Counted from the first letter of the stretch, positions 1 to 6,275 are shown. The stretch is DNA of 8,926 nt from an uncultured Eubacteriales bacterium (GCA_900554275.1 USGS01000067.1:1-8926); one strand, 5' to 3'. Numbers and translations are program-made. Notes: generated by a model not told the origin, from the sequence alone.

Positions 1-27
1 GAAAGGAAACCCTGACGGTTTCCTTTC
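1..27. terminator. Hairpin at window edge, possible terminator
   Basis: An 11-bp perfect stem (GAAAGGAAACC, 1-11, with GGTTTCCTTTC, 17-27) encloses a CTGAC loop. The right arm is pyrimidine-rich, but there is no clean T-run after it. It may end a gene left of the window or form part of the hairpin cluster downstream of coaX. It is cut off from its context by the window edge, so direction and role are unclear. Positions 28-84 show no gene or recognisable signal. Confidence 0.4.
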
Positions 28-84
28 ACACTATCCTTCCCTCCGATATTTGCAACTAAGCCGGTTTTTCGACAGTCTGTTCCT

Positions 85-128
85 CAGCTTTTCAAAAAAG
101 TCCCGCAAGGGACTTTTTTGAAAAGCTG
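85..128. terminator. 44-base perfect palindrome with GCAA loop
   Basis: Positions 85-104 pair with 109-128 without a mismatch, giving a 20-bp stem closed by a GCAA (GNRA-type) tetraloop on the plus strand. The loop-proximal part is GTCCC/GGGAC, followed by a run of six A/T pairs, so either strand gives a GC-rich stem followed by six T. That is the shape of a bidirectional intrinsic terminator. It lies beyond the coaX stop and probably backs up the 131-159 hairpin. It could also be one copy of a dispersed palindromic repeat; a single window cannot tell. Confidence 0.65.
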
Positions 129-130
129 CG

Positions 131-159
131 GCGGCCCGTTCCCGGAGGGAACGGGCCGC
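131..159 (-). terminator. Terminator hairpin after coaX
   Basis: A 13-bp perfect stem, very GC-rich (GCGGCCCGTTCCC, 131-143, with 147-159), has a 3-base loop. It begins only 7 bases past the coaX stop codon. On the minus strand it is followed within a few bases by CAGCTTTTC and then by the second large hairpin at 85-128. The T-run is modest, so termination may depend on the two hairpins together. Confidence 0.6.
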
Positions 160-166
160 TGTGCGG

Positions 167-931
167 TTACTTGTTCTGCTCATACAGCACGGCGAGGCCG
201 CGGAGGATGAGGTCGCCGGCGGGGGACATGGGGTGCCTGCAGGCCGGGGTGATGAACGGGGCGATGCCGCCGGTGGCCACCACGGTGGTCTTTTGGCCCA
301 GCTCGGACTCCATGCGGTCGATCATGCCGTCCAGCAGCAGGGCCGCGCCCAAAATGCAGCCGCTTTGCATACAGGACACGGTGTTCGTGCCGATGGCCTT
401 GTCCGGGACGGACAGGGGGATGTCGGGCAGCAGGGCCGTGTTGCCGTACAGAGCAGCCAGCGACAAGTTCGCACCGGGCAGGATCGCGCCGCCGCGGAAC
501 GCGCCGTTTTCATCCACCACTGTCACGGTGGTGGCTGTGCCCATGTCGATGAGCAGCAGCGGCGGACGGAACTGGTCCAGCGCGCCGACGGCGGCGGCCA
601 GCAGGTCCGCACCCAGCGTTTCCGGCTGGTCGATGAGGATGGGCAGGTCACAGCGGACGTTCTGACCCAGCACCAGCGGCTCTTTGCCGGTGAGGAGCAG
701 GGCCGTGCCCTGGAGGGCGCGGGTGACCTGGGGGACGACGGAGGAGATGATGACCTGCTCCACGTCCTGCCGGGAGATGCCCGCCAGCTCCAGCAGCTGG
801 GAGATGGCGGCGGCATAGTCGCCGCCGGTGTTGTCGCGCCGGGTGGCGAGGCGGAAGGCGCGGAGCGGCGTTTTGCCCTCCATGCAGCCCACGACGATAT
901 TGGTGTTGCCTACGTCCAGTGCCAGCAGCAT
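167..931 (-). CDS. coaX: Type III pantothenate kinase
   Basis: The 254-residue protein phosphorylates pantothenate with ATP to 4'-phosphopantothenate, the first step of coenzyme A synthesis, in the cytoplasm. Family signatures are all present: N-terminal phosphate loop DVGNTN (6-11), ISSVVP (62-67), GAD (107-109), DMGTATT (129-135), GGAILPG (147-153), a GTNTVSCMQSG stretch (181-191) and ATGG (219-222). This places it in the ASKHA-fold CoaX family, whose members are usually about 255 residues. The ATG at 931 is preferred over a GTG at 937, because the AGAGGG binding site sits too close to the GTG but about 8 bases before the ATG. The gene lies 27 bases after the ECF S component and is probably co-transcribed with it from the promoter at 1653-1680. 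Type III enzymes are known to resist feedback by CoA, so transport could be the control point (inference). Confidence 0.95.
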   Translation of the reverse strand: MLLALDVGNTNIVVGCMEGKTPLRAFRLATRRDNTGGDYAAAISQLLELAGISRQDVEQVIISSVVPQVTRALQGTALLLTGKEPLVLGQNVRCDLPILIDQPETLGADLLAAAVGALDQFRPPLLLIDMGTATTVTVVDENGAFRGGAILPGANLSLAALYGNTALLPDIPLSVPDKAIGTNTVSCMQSGCILGAALLLDGMIDRMESELGQKTTVVATGGIAPFITPACRHPMSPAGDLILRGLAVLYEQNK

Positions 932-958
932 AGTCACGTCCCTCTTTCTGTTTTTATG

Positions 959-1600
959 TCAGGCGTTGGTCCGGCGGGCGGCCAGCCTGCCCCGGCTGAA
1001 CAGCACCGCCTTGGCGATGGCCGCGCCGGTGATAAGGCATACCACTGCCTCTACGAGGCCGTTGATGCCCACGAAGGCTACCACGAACAGGAAGGGGTTC
1101 GCGCTGCCCATCTGCTGCACGAAGCCCTGAATAAACTCCGTGTTGTAGAAGCATAGGCACAGGGTGGTCATGAACAGCACCGTGTTGCACAGTGCGCCGA
1201 TGAGACCCGCCGCGCCGAAGGACCACAGGTTGCTCTTGTCCAGCTTGTGCAGAGCCTTGAACGTAAGGCCGCAGAGGTAGCCCGCCAAAATACGGGTGGG
1301 GACGCAGACCAGGAACGTGAACACGGGGTTGATGCCCAGCAGCATCGTGCCGAACCAGCTCTTGCCGAAGCACTCCCAAAAGCTGATGCAGCCGAACACA
1401 CCGCCCAGGAACGCGCCTGCGCCGGGGCCCATGACAATAGCGCCCACAATGACAGGGACGAGAAAGATGGTGATCTCCAGACCGGCGGTCTTGATCATGC
1501 CCAGGCCCGTCAGCTCCAGCAGCAGCATAATGGCCACCAGCACGGAGAGACGTACCATGTCCTGCACCGTAAGGCGCGTGCGTTTTGTTTCGTTATTCAT
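959..1600 (-). CDS. ECF transporter S component, probably pantothenate
   Basis: A 213-residue integral membrane protein. A short charged N-terminus is followed by about six hydrophobic segments, at roughly 15-35, 41-58, 60-78, 86-113, 127-150 and 168-198. The stretch VPVIVGAIVMGPGAGAFLGG (48-67) and the C-terminal GINGLVEAVV (179-188) are typical of substrate-binding S components of energy-coupling factor transporters, which work with a shared EcfA-EcfA'-EcfT module encoded elsewhere. The ligand cannot be read from the sequence. Pantothenate (PanT-like) is inferred from the adjacent coaX; folate or another vitamin remains possible. The ATG at 1600 is chosen because AGGAGG lies at the right distance upstream and the protein begins with a normal MNNETKR terminus. 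A longer open frame upstream is antisense to the dehydrogenase and lacks support. It leads the two-gene operon with coaX. Confidence 0.85.
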   Translation of the reverse strand: MNNETKRTRLTVQDMVRLSVLVAIMLLLELTGLGMIKTAGLEITIFLVPVIVGAIVMGPGAGAFLGGVFGCISFWECFGKSWFGTMLLGINPVFTFLVCVPTRILAGYLCGLTFKALHKLDKSNLWSFGAAGLIGALCNTVLFMTTLCLCFYNTEFIQGFVQQMGSANPFLFVVAFVGINGLVEAVVCLITGAAIAKAVLFSRGRLAARRTNA

Positions 1601-1652
1601 ATTTTTACCTCCTGCTGCCGCCTCCGTCCAGCAGAGTGCGGCGCTCGCAGGT

Positions 1653-1680
1653 ATGATACCATATTTTTTCGTTTTTGCAA
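1653..1680 (-). promoter_or_regulatory. Promoter of the ECF S component-coaX operon
   Basis: Read on the minus strand, TTGCAA (1680-1675) and TATCAT (1658-1653) are separated by 16 bases, with a TG two bases before the -10 box (extended -10). The predicted start is near 1646, giving a leader of about 46 bases that carries an AGGAGG binding site. The region is notably A/T-rich against its surroundings. Confidence 0.7.
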
Positions 1681-1686
1681 GAGCTG

Positions 1687-1704
1687 TCGTGAAGAATTTC
1701 ACGA
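1687..1704. promoter_or_regulatory. Perfect dyad, CRP/FNR-like operator candidate
   Basis: TCGTGAA (1687-1693), a 4-base gap and TTCACGA (1698-1704) form a perfect inverted repeat. Its core is GTGA-N6-TCAC, the half-site spacing of the CRP/FNR regulator family. It lies between the two divergent promoters, 6 bases upstream of the panT-side -35 box and about 70 bases upstream of the predicted dehydrogenase start. No regulator gene is in the window, so the binding protein is unknown. Confidence 0.45.
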
Positions 1705-1751
1705 ATTTTTTGCGCTGGGCCTGTTCGGATATGGCGGAAGGTGGAAAAGTG

Positions 1752-1760
1752 TGGTATACT
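1752..1760 (+). promoter_or_regulatory. Extended -10 promoter of the dehydrogenase gene
   Basis: TGGTATACT reads as an extended -10 element (TGn followed by TATACT, 1755-1760). The predicted start is near 1767, with a GGGAGG binding site at about 1782-1787. The -35 position (about 1732-1737, TGGCGG) is poor, which fits either an extended -10 promoter or one needing an activator. Confidence 0.6.
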
Positions 1761-1795
1761 GTACCTGTAAAGTGATCATACGGGAGGTAAACGAC

Positions 1796-2569
1796 ATGAA
1801 GAAGATCGCGGTCATCACCGGCGCGTCCAGTGGTATGGGCAAGCGGTTTGCCCAGCGAGTGAATGAATTCGGCACGTTTGACGAGATATGGCTCATTGCG
1901 CGGCACGGAGAGCGGCTGGAGGCGCTGCGGGAGACCATGCCCTTTCCGGCGCGGGTGCTGGCGCTGGATCTGACGGACCGGACCAGCTTCGGCGTGTACG
2001 AGGCCGCGCTGGCGGAGGAGCCGGTGGAGATCGGGCTGCTGGTGAACGCCAGCGGGTTCGGGAAGTTCGCCGCCGTGGCGGACACGCCCTTGCAGGTCAA
2101 CCTGAACATGACGGACCTGAACTGCCAGGCGGTGGTGGCGCTGTGCCAGCTGAGCATCCCGTACCTGGGAAGGGGAGGACAGATCATCAACATCGCGTCG
2201 GTGGCGGCATTCCAGCCCATCCCGTACATCAACGTGTACGGCGCGACGAAGGCGTTCGTCCTCAGCTTCAGCCGTGCGCTGAACCGGGAGCTGCGTCCCC
2301 GGGGCGCGGCGGTGATGGCGGTGTGCCCGTTCTGGACGAAGACGGCGTTCTTCGACCGGGCGGTGGTGTCGGAGGAGAAGCCGGTGGTGAAGAAATACGT
2401 GGCCATGTACGACCCGGAGGACATTGTGACCCGGGCCTGGCGGGACGCCAAGCGGGGGAAGGACGTGTCCAAGTACGGATTTATCGCCCGCTTCCAGGCG
2501 GCGCTGACAAAGATACTGCCCCACAGCCTGGTGATGGATGTGTGGATGGCGCAGCAGGGGCTGGAGTGA
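1796..2569 (+). CDS. Short-chain dehydrogenase/reductase
   Basis: A 257-residue classical SDR oxidoreductase, cytosolic, probably NADP(H)-dependent. The cofactor loop TGASSGMG is at 8-15, and an Arg (36) just after the second beta strand suggests the phosphate of NADP. NASG (84-87) stands in for the usual NNAG. The catalytic Ser (135), Tyr (148) and Lys (152, within YGATK) are all in place, followed by CPFWTKT (177-183) in the position of the PG-x-T loop. The substrate cannot be inferred; neighbours are unrelated metabolic genes on the other strand. The ATG at 1796 is set by GGGAGG about 8 bases upstream and the standard MKKIAVITG start. It is a single-gene unit between its own promoter and the terminator at 2581-2606. 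Length is normal and it appears intact. Confidence 0.93.
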   Translation: MKKIAVITGASSGMGKRFAQRVNEFGTFDEIWLIARHGERLEALRETMPFPARVLALDLTDRTSFGVYEAALAEEPVEIGLLVNASGFGKFAAVADTPLQVNLNMTDLNCQAVVALCQLSIPYLGRGGQIINIASVAAFQPIPYINVYGATKAFVLSFSRALNRELRPRGAAVMAVCPFWTKTAFFDRAVVSEEKPVVKKYVAMYDPEDIVTRAWRDAKRGKDVSKYGFIARFQAALTKILPHSLVMDVWMAQQGLE

Positions 2570-2580
2570 TAGGAATAGGA

Positions 2581-2606
2581 AAAAGCACCCGGAGGGGTGC
2601 TTTTTT
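2581..2606. terminator. Bidirectional terminator between convergent genes
   Basis: AAAAGCACCC (2581-2590), a GGAG loop and GGGTGCTTTT (2595-2604) form a 10-bp perfect stem running into TTTTTT on the plus strand. It starts 11 bases after the dehydrogenase stop. The A-run on the left arm gives a matching T-run on the minus strand, where it directly follows the methyltransferase stop at 2607. It should therefore serve both convergent genes. Confidence 0.88.
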
Positions 2607-3431
2607 CTATTTCGGGCGGCTTTGCAGGCCCAGCTGGTAGAAGGCCACGGCCGCGGCGGCGGCCACGTTCAGAGAGTCCACGCCGTTGGTCATGGGGATC
2701 ATCACCGTGTGGTCGCAGTGGGCGATGGTGTCCGGGGCGAGACCGTCACCCTCCGTGCCCAGCACCACGGCCAGCTTCTCCGTCCGGGCCAGCAGGGGAT
2801 CGTCCAGCCGGAGGGAGTCCTGCCGCAGGGCCATGGCGGCGGTGGTGAAGCCCCAGCCGCGGAGCAGGGAGGGCCAGTCACCCTCCGGCAGGTAGGCCCA
2901 AGGGATGAGGAACACGTTGCCCATGCTGACCCGGGAGGCACGGCGGTACAGAGGGTCGCTGCCGGCGGCGGTGAGCAGCACGGCGTCGATGCCCAGCCCG
3001 GCGGCGCAGCGGAAGATCGCGCCCAGGTTGGTGGGGTTCATCACGTTCTCCAGCACGGCGATGCGGCGGGCGCTGGCGCAGACCGCCTCCGCCGTGGGCA
3101 GGGGCGGGCGGCGCATGGCGCAGAGAATGCCACGGGTCAGGTGGAAGCCGGTGAGCCGGGTCAGCACGTCCAAGGAGGCGGTGTAGACGGGGATGTGGGG
3201 ATCACAGCGCTCCAGCAGCGATGCGCCCTTGCCGGCGACGTGCTGGGTCTCCATGAGGAAGGAGACGGGGACGCAGCCGGCGTCCAGGGCGCGGCCGATG
3301 ACCAGAGGGCTTTCCGCGATGAAGAGGGCGTTGGACGGATCGGCCCGGTTCACCAGCTGGTTTTCGGTGGCCCGGGCGTAGACATCCAGCGCCGGGTCGG
3401 AGAAGTCGTGCAGTTCCATGACATGGGGCAT
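2607..3431 (-). CDS. SpoU/TrmH-family RNA 2'-O-methyltransferase
   Basis: A 274-residue SPOUT-fold methyltransferase that transfers a methyl group from S-adenosylmethionine to a ribose 2'-OH of rRNA or tRNA. All three SpoU motifs are visible in the C-terminal half: motif 1 ENVMNPTNLGAIFRCAAGLG (128-147, with the catalytic-type Asn and Arg), motif 2 LGTEGDGL (224-231) and motif 3 IPMTNGVDSLNVAAAAAV (245-262), which form the knotted SAM site. The N-terminal 110 residues resemble the L30e-like substrate-binding domain of TrmH-like rRNA methyltransferases (FIAESPLVIGRAL, HLTRGILCAMRRP). The modified nucleotide cannot be told. The ATG at 3431 has GGAGG about 9 bases upstream; a second Met at residue 5 is less well placed. 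The start lies one base after the glycerate kinase stop (TGA-T-ATG), so translational coupling is likely. Confidence 0.93.
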   Translation of the reverse strand: MPHVMELHDFSDPALDVYARATENQLVNRADPSNALFIAESPLVIGRALDAGCVPVSFLMETQHVAGKGASLLERCDPHIPVYTASLDVLTRLTGFHLTRGILCAMRRPPLPTAEAVCASARRIAVLENVMNPTNLGAIFRCAAGLGIDAVLLTAAGSDPLYRRASRVSMGNVFLIPWAYLPEGDWPSLLRGWGFTTAAMALRQDSLRLDDPLLARTEKLAVVLGTEGDGLAPDTIAHCDHTVMIPMTNGVDSLNVAAAAAVAFYQLGLQSRPK

Positions 3432-3432
3432 A

Positions 3433-4542
3433 TCAATATTCCTCCAGCAGCGCCGTCAGAGCGGCGCGGTAGTTCGGGGCGGCGTGGGCGGCGGCCTCCG
3501 CGTAGGATGCGCCGTCGGGGTTGATGCTGCGGGCGGCGGAGAGGCCGAGAGCCTCCAGCGCGGCGCGGTCCAGGGACAGTGCGCCCACCAGGACGGCCAC
3601 GGGGACGCCGTGGGCGCGGCAGCGGCGGGCCACACCGCTGACCACCTTGCCGTCCAGACTCTGGGCATCCAGCCGGCCCTCGCCGGTGACCACCAGCTGG
3701 TAGTCCGGCAGGCGGCGGTCCAGCTGGATGACATCCAGCACCGTTTCAATGCCGGAGCGCAGCGTACCGCCCAGGAACGCGGCGCAGCCTGCGCCGAAGC
3801 CGCCTGCCGCGCCGCCGCCGGGGAGGGCGGAGACATCCGTGTGCAGACTGGCGGCGATGACGCGGGCCAAATGGCGCAGTCCCGCGTCCAGGCGGGACAC
3901 ACAGGCATTGTCCGCGCCTTTTTGCGGGGCAAACACACAGGCCGCGCCGTCAGGACCGTACAGGGGGTTGCGGATGTCGCACATGACGGTGAGGGGCGTG
4001 GTGTGCAGCGCCGGGTGAAGGCCGCGCAGGTCGATGGCGGACAGCTGGGACAGCGTGATGCCGGTGGGGACGAAGGAGCGGCCCTGACGGTCATAGAACA
4101 CCGCGCCCAGGGCCGCGGCCGCGCCGCAGCCGCCGTCGTTGGTGCAGCTGCCGCCCAGACCCAGGATCAGCCGCTGTGCGCCATGGTCCAGCGCGTGGGC
4201 CAGGAGCTGGCCCACGCCGTAGGTGGTGGTGCGCTCCGGGTCAAGGCGGCCCTCCGCCTGGGGCAGGCCCGCCGCCGCGGCACACTCTATCACCGCCGTG
4301 CCGTCGGGCAGCAGGCCATAGCAGGCGGTGAGGGGATCGCCGAAGGGGTCGGTGACGGCTGCGGAGCGCTTTTGACCGCCGCAGGCGTCCAAAAAGCAGT
4401 CCGTCGTGCCCTCGCCGCCGTCGGCTACCGGCAGGGCGTCGATATGCCAGCCGGGGAGGGAGATGCTGCGGGCGATGCGGCAGATGTCCGGGGAGGACAG
4501 AGTACCTTTGAACGAGTCGGAGATGACGAGACAGCGTTTCAT
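3433..4542 (-). CDS. Glycerate kinase, GlxK/GarK family
   Basis: A 369-residue cytosolic kinase that phosphorylates D-glycerate with ATP; family members typically make 2-phosphoglycerate, feeding lower glycolysis. Family blocks are SDSFKG (8-13), PVADGGEGT (38-46), the glycine-rich LGLGGSCTNDGG (127-138), PGGGAAGGFGAG (241-252) and TGEGRLDAQSLDGK (286-299). Length matches the family (about 370-380). The ATG at 4542 is the likely start: AAAGGAG lies about 8 bases upstream and falls inside the longer frame that opens with GTG at 4560. It is the first gene of a pair with the RNA methyltransferase. No other glycerate or glyoxylate pathway gene is in view, so the physiological source of glycerate is unknown. 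Confidence 0.95.
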   Translation of the reverse strand: MKRCLVISDSFKGTLSSPDICRIARSISLPGWHIDALPVADGGEGTTDCFLDACGGQKRSAAVTDPFGDPLTACYGLLPDGTAVIECAAAAGLPQAEGRLDPERTTTYGVGQLLAHALDHGAQRLILGLGGSCTNDGGCGAAAALGAVFYDRQGRSFVPTGITLSQLSAIDLRGLHPALHTTPLTVMCDIRNPLYGPDGAACVFAPQKGADNACVSRLDAGLRHLARVIAASLHTDVSALPGGGAAGGFGAGCAAFLGGTLRSGIETVLDVIQLDRRLPDYQLVVTGEGRLDAQSLDGKVVSGVARRCRAHGVPVAVLVGALSLDRAALEALGLSAARSINPDGASYAEAAAHAAPNYRAALTALLEEY

Positions 4543-4572
4543 GGGGCGCGCTCCTTTCACCGTGATAAGGGG

Positions 4573-4601
4573 ATTATACCAGCGGAGAAAGAAAAAGACA
4601 A
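4573..4601 (-). promoter_or_regulatory. Strong promoter of glycerate kinase-methyltransferase pair
   Basis: On the minus strand TTGTCT (4601-4596), a 17-base spacer and a consensus TATAAT (4578-4573) are seen, with TG placed as an extended -10. The predicted start is near 4566, giving a short leader of about 24 bases with AAAGGAG. The -35 box lies at the foot of the cstA terminator hairpin. Confidence 0.82.
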
Positions 4602-4624
4602 GGGACGGCTCACGCCGTCCCTTG
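4587..4624 (-). terminator. Intrinsic terminator of the CstA-family gene
   Basis: An 11-bp perfect stem (4599-4609 with 4614-4624, arms CAAGGGACGGC / GCCGTCCCTTG) has a 4-base loop. On the minus strand it is followed by a T-rich tract, TCTTTTTCTTTC, down to about 4587. It lies 38 bases beyond the cstA stop. The T-tract doubles as the spacer of the next promoter. Confidence 0.85.
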
Positions 4625-4662
4625 CTTGTACGTTTGCTGTATGTGAGGAGAAAAGAGAAAAC

Positions 4663-6174
4663 TTACTTGGAAGCCAGCAGCCTGGCAGCGCGCTTCTTGC
4701 CGTACAGGCAGCAGGCCACCACATAGGCCACGGCGCAGGCCACGCCGATGATGTAGGCGGGCGTCCAGGGGACGTTAAAGCCGATGTGTGCGTTGGCGAT
4801 GTAGGTGATGCAGATGAAGGTGTAGAAGCCGCCAGGGATCATGGGCATCCAGGCCCACTTGCCCTTGCCGTTCTCGAACATCCACGCGGTGATGCACAGG
4901 AAGGCGAACAGGGACAGCGTCTGATTGGCCCAGGCGAAGTAACGCCACAGGATCATGAAGCCGTTGCTGTTGGTCTTGGCGAACACCAGGATGGCAATGA
5001 CCAGCGCGAAGATGGGCAGTGCCAGCTTGATGCGCTTGCCGTTGGTGGACTGGTCGATGTGCAGCGTCTCAGACAGGCTCAGACGCAGGGCGCGCAGCGC
5101 CGTGTCGCCGGAGGTGATGGGCAGGACGATGACGCCGATCAGGGCGATGATGCCGCCCACGTTGCCCAGCAGGTGCTTGCAGACCACGCCGACAGTGCCG
5201 GTGGCCAGGGAGGCGTTGGGCTCCTGGAGGGCCAGGTTATAGACGCCCATAGCGCCGGCAGCCCAAACCATGGCGATGAAGCCCTCCAGCACCATCATGT
5301 TGTAGAAGGTGTTGCGGCCCTGACGCTCGCTCTTCATGGTGCGGGAGATGATAGCGGTCTGAGTGGAGTGGAAGCCGGACAGAATGCCGCAGGCCACCGT
5401 CACGAAGAAGATGGGCAGGAAGTGGCCGTTGGCGAAGTAATCAGCATAGGTGAAGGTGCCCACAGTGCCGTCAGCACCGGTCAGGTTCAGCACGGGAGCA
5501 GCCCAGCTGTCCCAGACATTGATCAGGGGCATACCGGTGACGAAGATGCCGATGAACACGCCGATGGCGGAGAACAGCAGGATACCGCCGAAGATGGGGT
5601 AAATCTTGCCGATGATGGCGTCGATGGGGAACACGGTGGCGATCAGGTAGTACAGGAAGATGACACCGTAGATGATCCAGGTGGAGACGGAGGTAGCCTT
5701 GCCGTCAAAGCCGAACACCTGGGTGGCGGCGATGTCGCCGGGGGTGTAGATAAACACAGCGCCCACCAGCAGCAGCATCACGCAGACAAATACGTTGTAG
5801 AACTTATAGATACCCTTGGTGGAATAGCGGCGGATCATCTCGGGCATCTGCGTGCCGCCGTCGCGGAGGCAGATCATGCCGGAGAAGTAGTCGTGCATAG
5901 CACCGCCGATGATATTGCCAATGGGGATGGTCAGGAACGCGATGGGCCCGAACAGGATGCCCTGGATCGGCCCGATGATCGGGCCGGTGCCCGCGATGTT
6001 CAGCAGGTTGATCAGGCTGTTCTTCCAGCCGCGCATGGGGACATAGTCCACGCCGTCTTCCTTGGTATAAGCAGGCGTCTTGCGGTCGTCAGGCCCGAAG
6101 ACCTTCTCACAGAAGCGACCGTAAAGAGCTGCGCCTCCGATCAGGATGACAAGACCGATGATGAATGTCGTCAC
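4663..6174 (-). CDS. cstA: CstA-family carbon starvation transporter, short form
   Basis: A 503-residue polytopic inner-membrane protein of the CstA family, whose members import peptides or pyruvate during carbon limitation. Family hallmarks include NIAGTGPIIGPI (59-70), GGAMHDYFSGM (90-100) followed by GTQMPEMIRRY (107-117), SGFHSTQTAIISR (266-278) and PITSGDTALRALR (352-364). There are about a dozen or more hydrophobic segments between 4 and 490, and the C-terminus is basic (GKKRAARLLASK). It is clearly shorter than the roughly 700-residue enterobacterial CstA and resembles the short forms of anaerobic Firmicutes. The start is GTG at 6174: AAAAGGAG lies about 9 bases upstream. A longer frame starting at 6207 would put that binding site inside the coding sequence. 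It is monocistronic, with its own terminator. The substrate (pyruvate, peptide or other) is not decidable from sequence. Confidence 0.92.
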   Translation of the reverse strand: MTTFIIGLVILIGGAALYGRFCEKVFGPDDRKTPAYTKEDGVDYVPMRGWKNSLINLLNIAGTGPIIGPIQGILFGPIAFLTIPIGNIIGGAMHDYFSGMICLRDGGTQMPEMIRRYSTKGIYKFYNVFVCVMLLLVGAVFIYTPGDIAATQVFGFDGKATSVSTWIIYGVIFLYYLIATVFPIDAIIGKIYPIFGGILLFSAIGVFIGIFVTGMPLINVWDSWAAPVLNLTGADGTVGTFTYADYFANGHFLPIFFVTVACGILSGFHSTQTAIISRTMKSERQGRNTFYNMMVLEGFIAMVWAAGAMGVYNLALQEPNASLATGTVGVVCKHLLGNVGGIIALIGVIVLPITSGDTALRALRLSLSETLHIDQSTNGKRIKLALPIFALVIAILVFAKTNSNGFMILWRYFAWANQTLSLFAFLCITAWMFENGKGKWAWMPMIPGGFYTFICITYIANAHIGFNVPWTPAYIIGVACAVAYVVACCLYGKKRAARLLASK

Positions 6175-6193
6175 AGAAACACACTCCTTTTGT

Positions 6194-6210
6194 AAAGTGA
6201 TCTTCACTTT
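6194..6210. promoter_or_regulatory. Perfect inverted repeat in cstA leader
   Basis: AAAGTGA (6194-6200), TCT and TCACTTT (6204-6210) form a perfect 7-bp inverted repeat with a 3-base centre. It lies 2 bases upstream of the AAAAGGAG binding site and downstream of the predicted -10 box. It could be a repressor operator over the early transcribed region, or a small RNA hairpin next to the binding site. No regulator is encoded nearby. Confidence 0.4.
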
Positions 6211-6247
6211 TTCGGGACGTCCGGATCGCCCTAAAAAACATGCTCCG

Positions 6248-6275
6248 ATTATAGCACCAAGAAAATAAATTGCAC
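6248..6275 (-). promoter_or_regulatory. Candidate promoter of the CstA-family gene
   Basis: A consensus TATAAT -10 box is read at 6253-6248 on the minus strand. The -35 region (about 6275-6270, GTGCAA at 16 bases spacing) is weak. The predicted start is near 6241, giving a leader of about 67 bases that contains the dyad at 6194-6210. The strong -10 with weak -35 fits an activated promoter, as expected for a starvation gene, but this is inference. Confidence 0.55.

Noticed and set aside
595..612. CoaX GAD motif followed by Leu rather than the Arg common in the family
   Set aside because: All other signatures are intact, and I believe Leu at this place occurs in other clostridial CoaX proteins, so it is not taken as a sign of lost activity.
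161..1156. Plus-strand frames opposite coaX and the S component
   Set aside because: They are low-complexity, lack binding sites and motifs, and are explained by codon bias of the opposite genes.
1766..1777. 12-mer TGTAAAGTGATC shared with 6191-6202, both near ribosome binding sites
   Set aside because: A repeat of this length is expected about once by chance in a window of this size, and the two copies face opposite ways relative to their genes.
1601..1795. Riboswitch in the leader of the S component-coaX operon
   Set aside because: The predicted leader is only about 46 bases, too short for a known vitamin riboswitch, and no conserved core was recognised.
959..2524. Minus-strand open frame of 521 codons extending the S component upstream
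   Set aside because: The extra N-terminal part is antisense to the dehydrogenase and would pass through the operon's own promoter; the start at 1600 has a good binding site and a typical protein start.
3418..6195. Plus-strand open frame of 925 codons across the glycerate kinase and cstA genes
   Set aside because: It is antisense to two clear genes and crosses their promoter-terminator gap. It is Gly/Ala/Asp/His/Gln-rich with no motif and no binding site, as expected from the reverse complement of GC-biased codons.
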